Source of the DNA: Flavobacteriales bacterium
GTDB lineage: Bacteria; Bacteroidota; Bacteroidia; NS11-12g; UBA955
DNA length: 39,359 nt
Assembly (NCBI GenBank): GCA_947447955.1
Contig: CANFLS010000026.1
Coordinates: 1 to 39,359 of the forward strand
Direction of reading: 5' to 3'
Shown here: in pieces, positions 32,645 through 39,359 of the stretch
Layout of the letters: the number at the start of each line of letters is the position of its first letter
Position numbering within the stretch: position 1 is the first letter of the stretch
Notes under the pieces: model-generated
Seen by the model: the letters and a program-made list of their open reading frames with translations, nothing else
The model's database searches: none
Told to the model about the DNA's origin: nothing
Position numbers and translations under genes: made by a program

Positions 32645-35600
32645 TTTTTTTCTAAATCGCTGTAATACGATTTCAACAGTTTACCGCGAACACCTTCTTT
32701 GATCAATGCATTGTTGGCATCGGAAGGGTAAGTTCTGTTCGACAAGAAAATGAATACCAATTCATTGTCGGTGTCGGTCCAGGCCCAATTTCCGGTGAAT
32801 CCACTATGTCCGAATAGTGTTTCGGGTGCATTGTCAAAAATATTTGAAACCGAATAATGGTCATGGCTTCCAACATCACTTTTAAGGTGATTGGGGTAAC
32901 CATTGGGTTTATCAAAGCCCAAACCACGGTAATTGGTAGGATACAATTTATTGTAATGGGTTTTGGTAAACAATTTTACAGTTGATGCTGAAATATATTG
33001 TTTGTCGTGAAATTCGCCTTCATTCAAAAGCATTTGCATGATCTTAGCCAAATCGCGGCTATTTCCAAACAAACCTGCATTTCCAGCAACACCACCTAGT
33101 AAAGCTGCACTTGGGTCGTGAACGATACCTCGAATGGTGCCACGGGGCCAAATGGTGTCAATACCAGTTGGTAAAATCCATTGTTTCAATCCTTTTTTAA
33201 CGGGCAAATAGGTCATTTTAGTTAATCCCATTGGCTTATAGAATTGTTCATTAACAAAAGAATCAATCGGCATATTGGTTAAATATTCTACCCATTTTGC
33301 TAGGATAATCATATTTAAATCGCTATATTTATAGGAATAAACATTTGCAGGGGTGGTTTGGGTGGTCCATTTCCAAACGCTATCGGCATATCGTTTTTCT
33401 ATAAAACAAGTATCTCCCAATTGTATCGCAAAATTGAATGTGTCTTTAGCTAAAGTGTCAATGAAAACCCCATTCATTTTAGAAATTTTCAAACTACTGT
33501 CTTTTCTAATTTTGTCGGTTAGCGGTAAGAACGCCGGCAATCCTGATCTATGTGTTAAGAAATCTTCTATGCTGATGTTTCCCCAAGCAAAATTTTCGGC
33601 AGCTGGCCAATACGTTTTGATAGGAACATGCAATTTGAATTTCATTTTGTCGTAAATTTTCATCACCGCCAATGTGGTTGATGCAATTTTCGTTATGCTT
33701 GCCAAATCAAATACATTTTCTGAAGTGATTGGTCTTTTGATTTTTACACCTGCAGAATCAATAGGGTTGTAGCCAACATTAAATTCATCCACTACTTTTC
33801 CTTCCTTCAAAACCAAAAGTTGAATGGCAGTGGCCACTTTTCTATCAACCAATGATTCTAGGTAAGTTTTAATAGAAAGTGGGTCATGTCGGTAAAAGCC
33901 TACTTCATTAGGGTGAATAAATTCGAAATATTTATTGGTGCTTTCAATTTTGCTAATGTCCTTGTTTGTCCATGTTTCGCTAATTTTAGCGGGAAGGGTA
34001 GCTGTGGGTGCAAATTCTCCAAAAATTGCATCGGCAGAAGCCCTTTGGAAGGCATCGCCATTTTCATGGCCAATAACAACCGTATACTTTTTTGGTAAGT
34101 TTTTGATGGCATATAAATTACCCAATTGCACCAAAATTGTATTTTCAGGAAGACTGTCGCGTTGGAAAAACTCTTCAAGGTTTTTAGACATTCTTCTAGA
34201 GCGTTCACCCCAAAGAACTTGGCTTGAATTAACAACAATAAGTGGGTTGTTTTTGAGGGACAAATTGCGGTTTGCCAACAAGGTATCCAGTTGGTGCCCA
34301 TTGCCATCAAACTTGATCCAATTGATTTTGTGATATTCGGAAACTTTGTTGATGAATTCCACCGGAACATCTGCGCCGTAACTGATTACATTGATGGAGC
34401 CTTTTGTATGTTGGGTAAGTGGAATATTTTTGTTATTTAAAACAACAATACTCTTTCTTGCAAAATTATCGAGTGAAACGGGTCCAATAGAATTGAGTTT
34501 TGTAGTGGTAGATTTTTGGGTAAAGTCTTCGAAAATGGCATCCAGCTTTTGTTGGAGATTCTCGGTATTCACCAAACGATTGGTATTCAAACGCAATTGG
34601 TGTTTGGCAATCAATATTTTACGAACAGAGGCAGCCAAACTGATGCTATCTAACCATCCTGAATCTTTATATGTGATCGCTAGGTTTATTATTCCTTCAA
34701 TATTTTCTGGAAAGCACAATATATCGTTTCCAGCAATTAATGCTTTTACGCCTGCTTCTTCTGGTTTGTAATGGCTTGTAATGCCTTTCATGTTTAGTGC
34801 ATCGGTAATGATTAAACCTTTGTAACTCAGTTTGTTCTTCAAATAATCGGTGATGATGGGTTTCGACAAAGAAGCAGGTAGGTTTTTGGTGGAGTCTAGT
34901 AGAGGTATGCACAAATGCCCAACCATAATGCTTTTCACATCGGCTTGAATCATTTTCTTGAAAGGTTCCATTTCAAATGCCAACGATTCTGGGGTATGGT
35001 CTACCACTGGTAATTCTTTGTGAGAGTCTGCCTTCGTATTTCCATGCCCTGGAAAGTGTTTGGCACAACTATAAATGCCTGCATCTTCCATTCCTTGGCT
35101 AATTTCTTTTGCAAGTGCGGCAATGTTTTCAGGATCGTCGCCCAAGCTTCTAAATCCAATGATTGGGTTTTCAGGATTGATGTTTACATCAACGTCGGGT
35201 GCGAAGTTGATCATCACGCCCATCAATTTGCATTGCTGACCAATGGCATATCCAACGTTATAACAATAGTTTGGATCTTTTGTGGCAGCGAGGGTCATTT
35301 GGAAAGGAAACTTCCGCATGTTTGAAAGTCGCATTGACAAGCCCCATTCACCGTCAATTCCAATTAAAAGTGGAAGTTTAGATGACTGCTGATAAAAATT
35401 TTGTAAATATGCTTGAGAGAGGGGACTTCCTTGAAAGAAAATAATGCCACCAACTTCTTGTTTTTCTATGGCTGACAATACAACTGGGTCGGCGGCTATG
35501 TTTCGCGACCAAGCAGGAATCATGAGTGTTTGTCCTACGAGTTGTTTGAAATTTAATGTTTTTAAAATGCTATCGGCCCATTTTTCACTGTTATTTAAGT

Positions 35601-35739
35601 TAGGCTTTTCAATGAGTTTAGAAGGCCAACGTTGGTTGTATAGTTGGGCTTCGCGGGGCCTGCCTTGTCCTTTCAATTGAACTGTAAAAAGTGTAAAAGC
35701 CAGTAAAAAGTTTATTTTTAGAAGGGCATTAATTTTCAT
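32641..35739 (-). CDS. GH3 N-acetylglucosaminidase fused to a class C beta-lactamase-fold domain
   Basis: Starting at the ATG at 35739 gives 1032 residues with a signal peptide ending VQLKGQ; the frame opens earlier, but only with TTG. The N-terminal half is a NagZ-like GH3 domain: IGGIIFFQGSP, LIGIDGEWGLSMRL, the histidine-loop KHFPGHGNTKADSHKELPVV and the nucleophile segment GLIITDALNMKGI. A GH3 C-terminal domain follows. The last 400 residues are a serine hydrolase of the beta-lactamase/DD-peptidase type with SITK (Ser and Lys), YSDLN and GHSGFTGN. Such fusions are known in Bacteroidota. It probably trims peptidoglycan fragments outside the cytoplasm. Confidence 0.93.
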   Translation of the reverse strand: MKINALLKINFLLAFTLFTVQLKGQGRPREAQLYNQRWPSKLIEKPNLNNSEKWADSILKTLNFKQLVGQTLMIPAWSRNIAADPVVLSAIEKQEVGGIIFFQGSPLSQAYLQNFYQQSSKLPLLIGIDGEWGLSMRLSNMRKFPFQMTLAATKDPNYCYNVGYAIGQQCKLMGVMINFAPDVDVNINPENPIIGFRSLGDDPENIAALAKEISQGMEDAGIYSCAKHFPGHGNTKADSHKELPVVDHTPESLAFEMEPFKKMIQADVKSIMVGHLCIPLLDSTKNLPASLSKPIITDYLKNKLSYKGLIITDALNMKGITSHYKPEEAGVKALIAGNDILCFPENIEGIINLAITYKDSGWLDSISLAASVRKILIAKHQLRLNTNRLVNTENLQQKLDAIFEDFTQKSTTTKLNSIGPVSLDNFARKSIVVLNNKNIPLTQHTKGSINVISYGADVPVEFINKVSEYHKINWIKFDGNGHQLDTLLANRNLSLKNNPLIVVNSSQVLWGERSRRMSKNLEEFFQRDSLPENTILVQLGNLYAIKNLPKKYTVVIGHENGDAFQRASADAIFGEFAPTATLPAKISETWTNKDISKIESTNKYFEFIHPNEVGFYRHDPLSIKTYLESLVDRKVATAIQLLVLKEGKVVDEFNVGYNPIDSAGVKIKRPITSENVFDLASITKIASTTLAVMKIYDKMKFKLHVPIKTYWPAAENFAWGNISIEDFLTHRSGLPAFLPLTDKIRKDSSLKISKMNGVFIDTLAKDTFNFAIQLGDTCFIEKRYADSVWKWTTQTTPANVYSYKYSDLNMIILAKWVEYLTNMPIDSFVNEQFYKPMGLTKMTYLPVKKGLKQWILPTGIDTIWPRGTIRGIVHDPSAALLGGVAGNAGLFGNSRDLAKIMQMLLNEGEFHDKQYISASTVKLFTKTHYNKLYPTNYRGLGFDKPNGYPNHLKSDVGSHDHYSVSNIFDNAPETLFGHSGFTGNWAWTDTDNELVFIFLSNRTYPSDANNALIKEGVRGKLLKSYYSDLEKN

Positions 35740-35943
35740 GAACATACAAAGCAAATAAAAACTGAGGTTAAATAAAGATTTTTTTATAAATAATTTGTGG
35801 AAAAAGGCAGGCAAATGATTTATTAGGTCGTGTTTTTATTAAAAATATGCTTTTTTTGTAAAAGTTGAATTGATCAAGCAACGTTTTCGATTTTGGTGTT
35901 GTCTAAAACATGCACGCGAAAAATTTTGAAATGATTTTTTGGA

Positions 35944-36477
35944 ATGACAGAGAAAGAACTGGTAGAAGGATGTATACGGGAAGACCGGGAATGCCAGCGG
36001 TTGCTATGGGAGAAATATTCCAAAAAACTTATGGCACTATGTTTGAGATACTGTCAAAACCAAGAAGAAGCTGAAGACGCACTGATGGAAGCATTTGTAA
36101 AAATATACGATAAACTCGGGGATTTTAGATTCCAAAGCTCATTGGAGACTTGGATGCGCCGTATTGCCGTAAATCTTTCCATCAACAAAATTCGTGCGCG
36201 CAAAAATATTTTTAAGGAAATTAGTGAATCGGAATACGAAATTGGGTATTCAGATTTTTCTTTTGATCGATTAAACGTAGATCAAATAAATCAATTAATT
36301 GAAAAATTACCAATTGGCTATCGCATGGTATTTAATTTATATGCTGTTGAAGGATTTTCACACAAGGAAATTGGCGATATGTTAAATATTGATGAGGGTA
36401 CCAGTAGATCTCAATTGGCTAAATCTCGTAAAGCTTTGCAAGCTATGTTAGGCAGTTTAAATTTAGGGAGGGCATAA
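35944..36477 (+). CDS. ECF-type RNA polymerase sigma factor
   Basis: This 177-residue sigma-70 family protein has only regions 2 and 4. Region 2 (15-85): LLWEKYSKKLMALCLRYCQNQEEAEDALMEAFVKIYDKL, then FQSSLETWMRRIAVNLSINKIR. Region 4 (115-170): LPIGYRMVFNLYAVEGFSHKEIGDMLNIDEGTSRSQLAKSRKAL. The next gene starts one base after its stop and is a membrane protein, presumably its anti-sigma partner. The 204 bases upstream hold no gene and no clear TAnnTTTG box; GTTGTC near 35898 is unremarkable. Confidence 0.95.
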   Translation: MTEKELVEGCIREDRECQRLLWEKYSKKLMALCLRYCQNQEEAEDALMEAFVKIYDKLGDFRFQSSLETWMRRIAVNLSINKIRARKNIFKEISESEYEIGYSDFSFDRLNVDQINQLIEKLPIGYRMVFNLYAVEGFSHKEIGDMLNIDEGTSRSQLAKSRKALQAMLGSLNLGRA

Positions 36478-36478
36478 A

Positions 36479-37909
36479 ATGGAGTTTCCAGACGATTTCT
36501 TTAAAGACAAATTATATAACAGCGAAGCTGATTACAGCGAAAATGTATCCTTCGAAAAAGTAATGGATCGCCGCCGTAAGAAACGCAGATTCATTTTTTG
36601 GTGGAACCCTAAAACGTATGCAACGCTTGGCGTATTGTTCCTAGGTGGACTAACCGCATTTGTTACCCATTCATTTAATGGTAAAACAACTAAGACAGAT
36701 CAAGTTAAAGTTGCCAATATTGATAGTCGCAACTCAATTGCGAAACAAACGACTAAGAAAGATGTTAAAACTGAACTTTCATTAGAGAGCAAAATTGAAG
36801 ACAATTCAAAGAATGTGACTCCAATGAATGCACCTAATTTGGTTGCAAATTTGACAATTGCCAAAAATGATGACAGTAAAGTTCAATCAGGTTTAAGAAG
36901 CAATAAACTTGGTGGTGTTTCTGAAACTTCGAAATATTTATTTTCAAAACGAAATAAGAAAACTGCAGATAAAGCTACAAATACGCTTGTTGTAAATGCT
37001 GCTAAAACGCTTGATAACAAACCTGAACCAATTTCCTCTGAGCAATTGTTTGGGGAATCTAAGTTTGCAAAAATATCTAGTTGGGCAAATGAAGATATCT
37101 ATAATTTAAGCAAATGGAATGATAGATTAAACTCAGCGAAACCGAAACAAAATCGATTTGGTTTTGAGGGATTGAAATTGGATATGCCTGAATTGGAATT
37201 TGATTTGCCAGAATTTGAAATTCATTTGAGAAAAACTCCATCTAAATGGTTTGCCGAATTATCGGTGATTACCGGAAGTAACAATACCATTGTTTTTGAA
37301 GATGATGTTCCATTAAGTGTGTTGGGTACCCAATATATGGCTCAATATCAATTGTTGGTGTTGAAAGATTTTGAAAATGGATCTATGTTTGGTGCTGGGG
37401 TTCAGTTTAGCGAATGGGTAGGCAATGGAAAATGGCAAAGAACATCTAATTTGATGGTGCCTAAAATTACCACACACAAAGTGCTTGTTTCTGCACCTTG
37501 GCAACCTAAAAAATATGCAATTTTGACTGATACTACTTATGAACCTGTAACGAATGTTCAATCTGGAGTGATAGAATATAAAATCGACAAAGTTTCATTC
37601 CCATTGGCATATCGTTTTTGTACCAGTATTGGCAAATTGCCAGTTAGATTTGGAATGCATTTGGCGCCAGGTTATACAACGGTTACAGAAGGTGTTTACT
37701 TTACACAAACAGATTTCCGTCCAATTCAATCTACCCGTCAAATGACAGTAGATGGAAGAATTACACTCGGTCCTATGTTTCCTATTACCAAGAAATGGAC
37801 ATTTGTAATGGAGCCTTCATTGATTTATCAATCGTTTGTAACTCCAGACAACCAAGTAAATGGTAAATTCTTCACCGGATTGGGTGTTGCAATTCTACGT
37901 CAATTTTAA
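36479..37909 (+). CDS. Membrane-spanning partner of the sigma factor, barrel-like C-terminus
   Basis: This 476-residue protein begins with about 45 acidic then very basic cytoplasmic residues (MDRRRKKRRFIFWW). One membrane helix follows (YATLGVLFLGGLTAFVTHSF, about 48-67), then a long Lys/Asn/Ser-rich linker. The C-terminal 230 residues show outer-membrane-barrel-like strands (WFAELSVITGSNN, FGAGVQFSEWVGNG, FGMHLAPGYTTVT, ITLGPMFPITKKWTFVMEPSLIYQS, ending GLGVAILRQF). The gene order says anti-sigma factor, but the N-terminus lacks the zinc HxxxCxxC motif. How one protein holds an inner-membrane helix and barrel-like strands is unclear. Confidence 0.7.
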   Translation: MEFPDDFFKDKLYNSEADYSENVSFEKVMDRRRKKRRFIFWWNPKTYATLGVLFLGGLTAFVTHSFNGKTTKTDQVKVANIDSRNSIAKQTTKKDVKTELSLESKIEDNSKNVTPMNAPNLVANLTIAKNDDSKVQSGLRSNKLGGVSETSKYLFSKRNKKTADKATNTLVVNAAKTLDNKPEPISSEQLFGESKFAKISSWANEDIYNLSKWNDRLNSAKPKQNRFGFEGLKLDMPELEFDLPEFEIHLRKTPSKWFAELSVITGSNNTIVFEDDVPLSVLGTQYMAQYQLLVLKDFENGSMFGAGVQFSEWVGNGKWQRTSNLMVPKITTHKVLVSAPWQPKKYAILTDTTYEPVTNVQSGVIEYKIDKVSFPLAYRFCTSIGKLPVRFGMHLAPGYTTVTEGVYFTQTDFRPIQSTRQMTVDGRITLGPMFPITKKWTFVMEPSLIYQSFVTPDNQVNGKFFTGLGVAILRQF

Positions 37910-38018
37910 TTGAATTTAAAGGCTGTATTTTCTGTGTATTGGTTTAAAGGAGTTTATCCTTGTGCCTAGGTTTTTCAAGAAATTTTATTTTGAAAATTAT
38001 TGAAAGTTCTCTTTTAAC

Positions 38019-38048
38019 TTTTATAAACTCTCATAAACTTTTATAAAC
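38019..38048 (+). repeat. Tandem TTATAAAC/CATAAAC repeats
   Basis: Three spaced copies of (C)TTTTATAAAC or CTCATAAAC at 10-11 base intervals lie between the sigma-factor partner gene and arsR. The rest of 37910-38087 contains the ArsR operator and nothing else. Confidence 0.65.
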
Positions 38049-38063
38049 GTATTTTCAAATACT

Positions 38064-38081
38064 TATCGTAATATTGCGATA
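38064..38081. promoter_or_regulatory. ArsR operator TATCGTAATATTGCGATA
   Basis: An 18-base near-perfect palindrome (one mismatched pair) ends six bases before the arsR ATG. The ATCGnAATATTnCGAT pattern is typical of ArsR-family operators; repressor bound here would block the operon until arsenite binds. Confidence 0.8.
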
Positions 38082-38087
38082 GGAATT

Positions 38088-38429
38088 ATGGGAAGAAGTA
38101 AAACAGCATCGTTTTCTGAAGAAAGTAACAATTTGGCAGAAATGGCCAAGGCCTTGTCGCACCCTGCGCGAATTGAAATTTTGAAGTTTCTAATCAAAGC
38201 AGAAAGTTGCGTATGTGGCGATATTGTTTCTACTTTGCCACTTTCACAAAGTACCGTTTCGCAACATTTGAAAGCTTTGAAGGACTCTGGAATTGTGAAA
38301 GGTTCAATATCAGGACCAAACGTTTGTTACTGTATTGATCCATTGGTATGGTCAACATTCGGTAATCTGCTGTCTGCTTTTTTCAATCAAAAACCCCTTG
38401 ATCTAACCTGCGAACCAAACTGCTGTTAA
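38088..38429 (+). CDS. arsR: ArsR-family arsenic-responsive repressor
   Basis: This 113-residue winged-helix repressor has MAKALSHPARIEILKFL, then AESCVCGDIVSTLPLSQSTVSQHLKALKDSGIVKGSISG. The CVCGD segment has two Cys at the position of the As(III) site of E. coli ArsR (ELCVCDL). A C-terminal CEPNCC cluster may add ligands. It is first in the ars operon and preceded by its operator. The window context (DUF6428, arsC) agrees. Confidence 0.93.
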   Translation: MGRSKTASFSEESNNLAEMAKALSHPARIEILKFLIKAESCVCGDIVSTLPLSQSTVSQHLKALKDSGIVKGSISGPNVCYCIDPLVWSTFGNLLSAFFNQKPLDLTCEPNCC

Positions 38430-38457
38430 ATACAAAAAAAAACTATAGATATAAACC

Positions 38458-38494
38458 AATCTTCCCGAAAGCTTTCGGGATAACTCGTCTAATC
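38458..38494 (-). repeat. Inverted copy of the palindrome/GATTAGAC block
   Basis: The palindrome TCCCGAAAGCTTTCGGGA (38463-38480) with flanks TTA and GATTAGAC on the minus strand repeats the 6927-6963 block in inverted orientation. It lies between arsR and the next gene and could act as a weak terminator or processing hairpin. Confidence 0.85.
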
Positions 38495-38512
38495 AAACAA
38501 TGAAAATTCAGT

Positions 38513-38555
38513 TATAAACTTTCATAAGCTTTTATAAACCATCATAAACCCTATA
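38513..38555 (+). repeat. TTATAAAC repeats before the DUF6428 gene
   Basis: Four TTATAAAC or CATAAAC copies at 10-12 base intervals (GTTATAAACTTTCATAAGCT, TTTATAAACCATCATAAACC) end 15 bases before the ATG at 38570. Confidence 0.65.
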
Positions 38556-38569
38556 ATTCACCCACCTAA

Positions 38570-39043
38570 ATGAAAATCTCCGAATTCAAAACCCAACTTG
38601 CTTCTATGCAAAGTTTATCATTCCGTTTGCCAAATGGTGAAACCATTCCTGCGCATTTCCACATTACCGAAGTTGGTAAAGTAACCAAAAACTATATTGA
38701 TTGTGGAGGGACAGTAAGAGATGAGTCGAAAGTTAATTTTCAGCTTTGGATCGCCAACGATACTGACCACCGTTTAAGTCCCTCAAAATTATTGGGAATA
38801 ATTGAATTGGCAAGCCCATTGATTGGCAACCAGGATTTCGATATTGAATTCGAATATCAAGGCGATACCATTTGTAAATATGGTGTTCAATTGATTTTGG
38901 GACATTTTGTTTTGACTGCCACGCAAACTGACTGTTTGGCAAAAGATCAATGTGGTATTCCTCAATATAAAATGCCTAAAAAATTGGCTGATTTAACGCC
39001 GAATGGAGGGTCAACGTGTACACCAGGTGGAGGCTGTTGTTAA
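38570..39043 (+). CDS. DUF6428 family protein, ars operon
   Basis: This 157-residue soluble protein matches the DUF6428 family that recurs beside arsR and arsC in Bacteroidota. It starts KISEFKTQLASMQSLSFRLPNGETIPAHFHITEVG, with IDCGGTVR and FQLWIANDTDHRLSP following. Its end is Cys-rich: TQTDCLAKDQCGIPQYKMP, then GGSTCTPGGGCC, which may bind arsenite or another metal; that is inference. Its function is not known. Its stop codon touches the arsC ATG (TAAATG), so both are made together. Confidence 0.85.
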   Translation: MKISEFKTQLASMQSLSFRLPNGETIPAHFHITEVGKVTKNYIDCGGTVRDESKVNFQLWIANDTDHRLSPSKLLGIIELASPLIGNQDFDIEFEYQGDTICKYGVQLILGHFVLTATQTDCLAKDQCGIPQYKMPKKLADLTPNGGSTCTPGGGCC

Positions 39044-39359
39044 ATGAAAAACATTCTGGTTTTATGTACGGGTAATTCTTGCAGAAGTCAAATTGCCGAA
39101 GGCTATTTAAGGCATTTTGGTGGAGATTTAGCAAATATTTATAGCGCTGGAATTGAAACCCATGGGGTCAATCCCAAAGCCATTGCCACAATGAATATTG
39201 ATGGCATAGATATTTCGAAACACACCTCAAACCATGTGGATGAATATGCCACAATAAAGTTTGATTTTATTATTACGGTTTGTGATAATGCAAAAGAAAA
39301 TTGTCCATTTTTTCCGAGCAATGCAAAGCGATATCATTTTAATTTTCCGGATCCAGCAA
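39044..39359 (+). CDS. arsC: Arsenate reductase, thioredoxin-linked type (partial)
   Basis: The first 105 codons of a low-molecular-weight phosphatase-fold arsenate reductase are present; the window ends inside the gene. The P-loop VLCTGNSCRSQIAEGYL (CX5R) lies at the N-terminus and the second redox cysteine region FIITVCDNAKENCPFFP is visible. It converts arsenate to arsenite, and the arsenite would then leave by an efflux pump expected downstream. It follows the DUF6428 gene without a gap. Confidence 0.93.
   Translation, partial: MKNILVLCTGNSCRSQIAEGYLRHFGGDLANIYSAGIETHGVNPKAIATMNIDGIDISKHTSNHVDEYATIKFDFIITVCDNAKENCPFFPSNAKRYHFNFPDPA

Noticed and set aside
35740-35814. Longer start of the GH3 fusion protein
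   Set aside because: It would need a TTG start and would bury the signal peptide behind 25 residues; ATG codons at 35745 and 35739 fit better.

Overview
The window looks like a chromosomal segment of a Bacteroidota bacterium. The evidence is the low GC content, the 5S rRNA sequence, Bacteroidota-type promoters (TAnnTTTG boxes before several genes), few Shine-Dalgarno sites, many secreted proteins with short signal peptides ending in AQ or GQ, and families typical of the phylum (BFN-UVR protein, GH3/serine-hydrolase fusion, ECF sigma factor next to a membrane/barrel protein, DUF6428). I cannot name a genus.

Layout. 1-140: the 3' part of a 5S rRNA with a strong terminator, so an rRNA operon ends here. 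134-3228: an accessory patch. Two related arrays of GTTTAC/GTTGAC units separated by mini-hairpins flank three minus-strand genes (unknown protein, GNAT acetyltransferase, membrane metalloprotease), with an attC-like spacer between two of them. 3228-3944: an orphan membrane protein. 4130-7479: a TetR-type regulator with a clear operator, then paaABC and paaD of phenylacetyl-CoA epoxidation; paaE is not here. 7527-14969: a large secreted orphan, kdsB, a secreted alkaline phosphatase, pruA and an NdpA-type nucleoid protein.

15.1-23.4 kb: a segment of lipoproteins, secreted proteins, a thioredoxin-fold protein and a LuxR/NarL-type two-component system. On both sides lie diverged copies of the ndpA 3' end and its downstream sequence, so this looks like an inserted or duplicated island. 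A 26-bp dyad is shared by two of its promoter regions. An AbiEii/AbiEi-type toxin-antitoxin pair follows directly (24.0-25.5 kb).

25.6-37.9 kb: mostly core-type genes: an ATE-like aminoacyl-tRNA-protein transferase, two outer-membrane or secreted proteins, a class IV aminotransferase, a BFN-domain protein, etfA and etfB in one minus-strand run, mpl facing a GH3/beta-lactamase-fold fusion (peptidoglycan turnover), and an ECF sigma factor with its partner. 38.0-39.4 kb: an arsenic operon (arsR, a DUF6428 gene, arsC cut by the window edge) with an ArsR-type operator.

The most unusual signal is not a gene. The 7-mer TGAGGGA, usually within TTTTGAGGGAY, occurs about 25 times on both strands, in and between genes. 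It is absent from the first 4.1 kb and nearly absent from the 15-22 kb island. This resembles a DNA-uptake or Chi-type genome motif.
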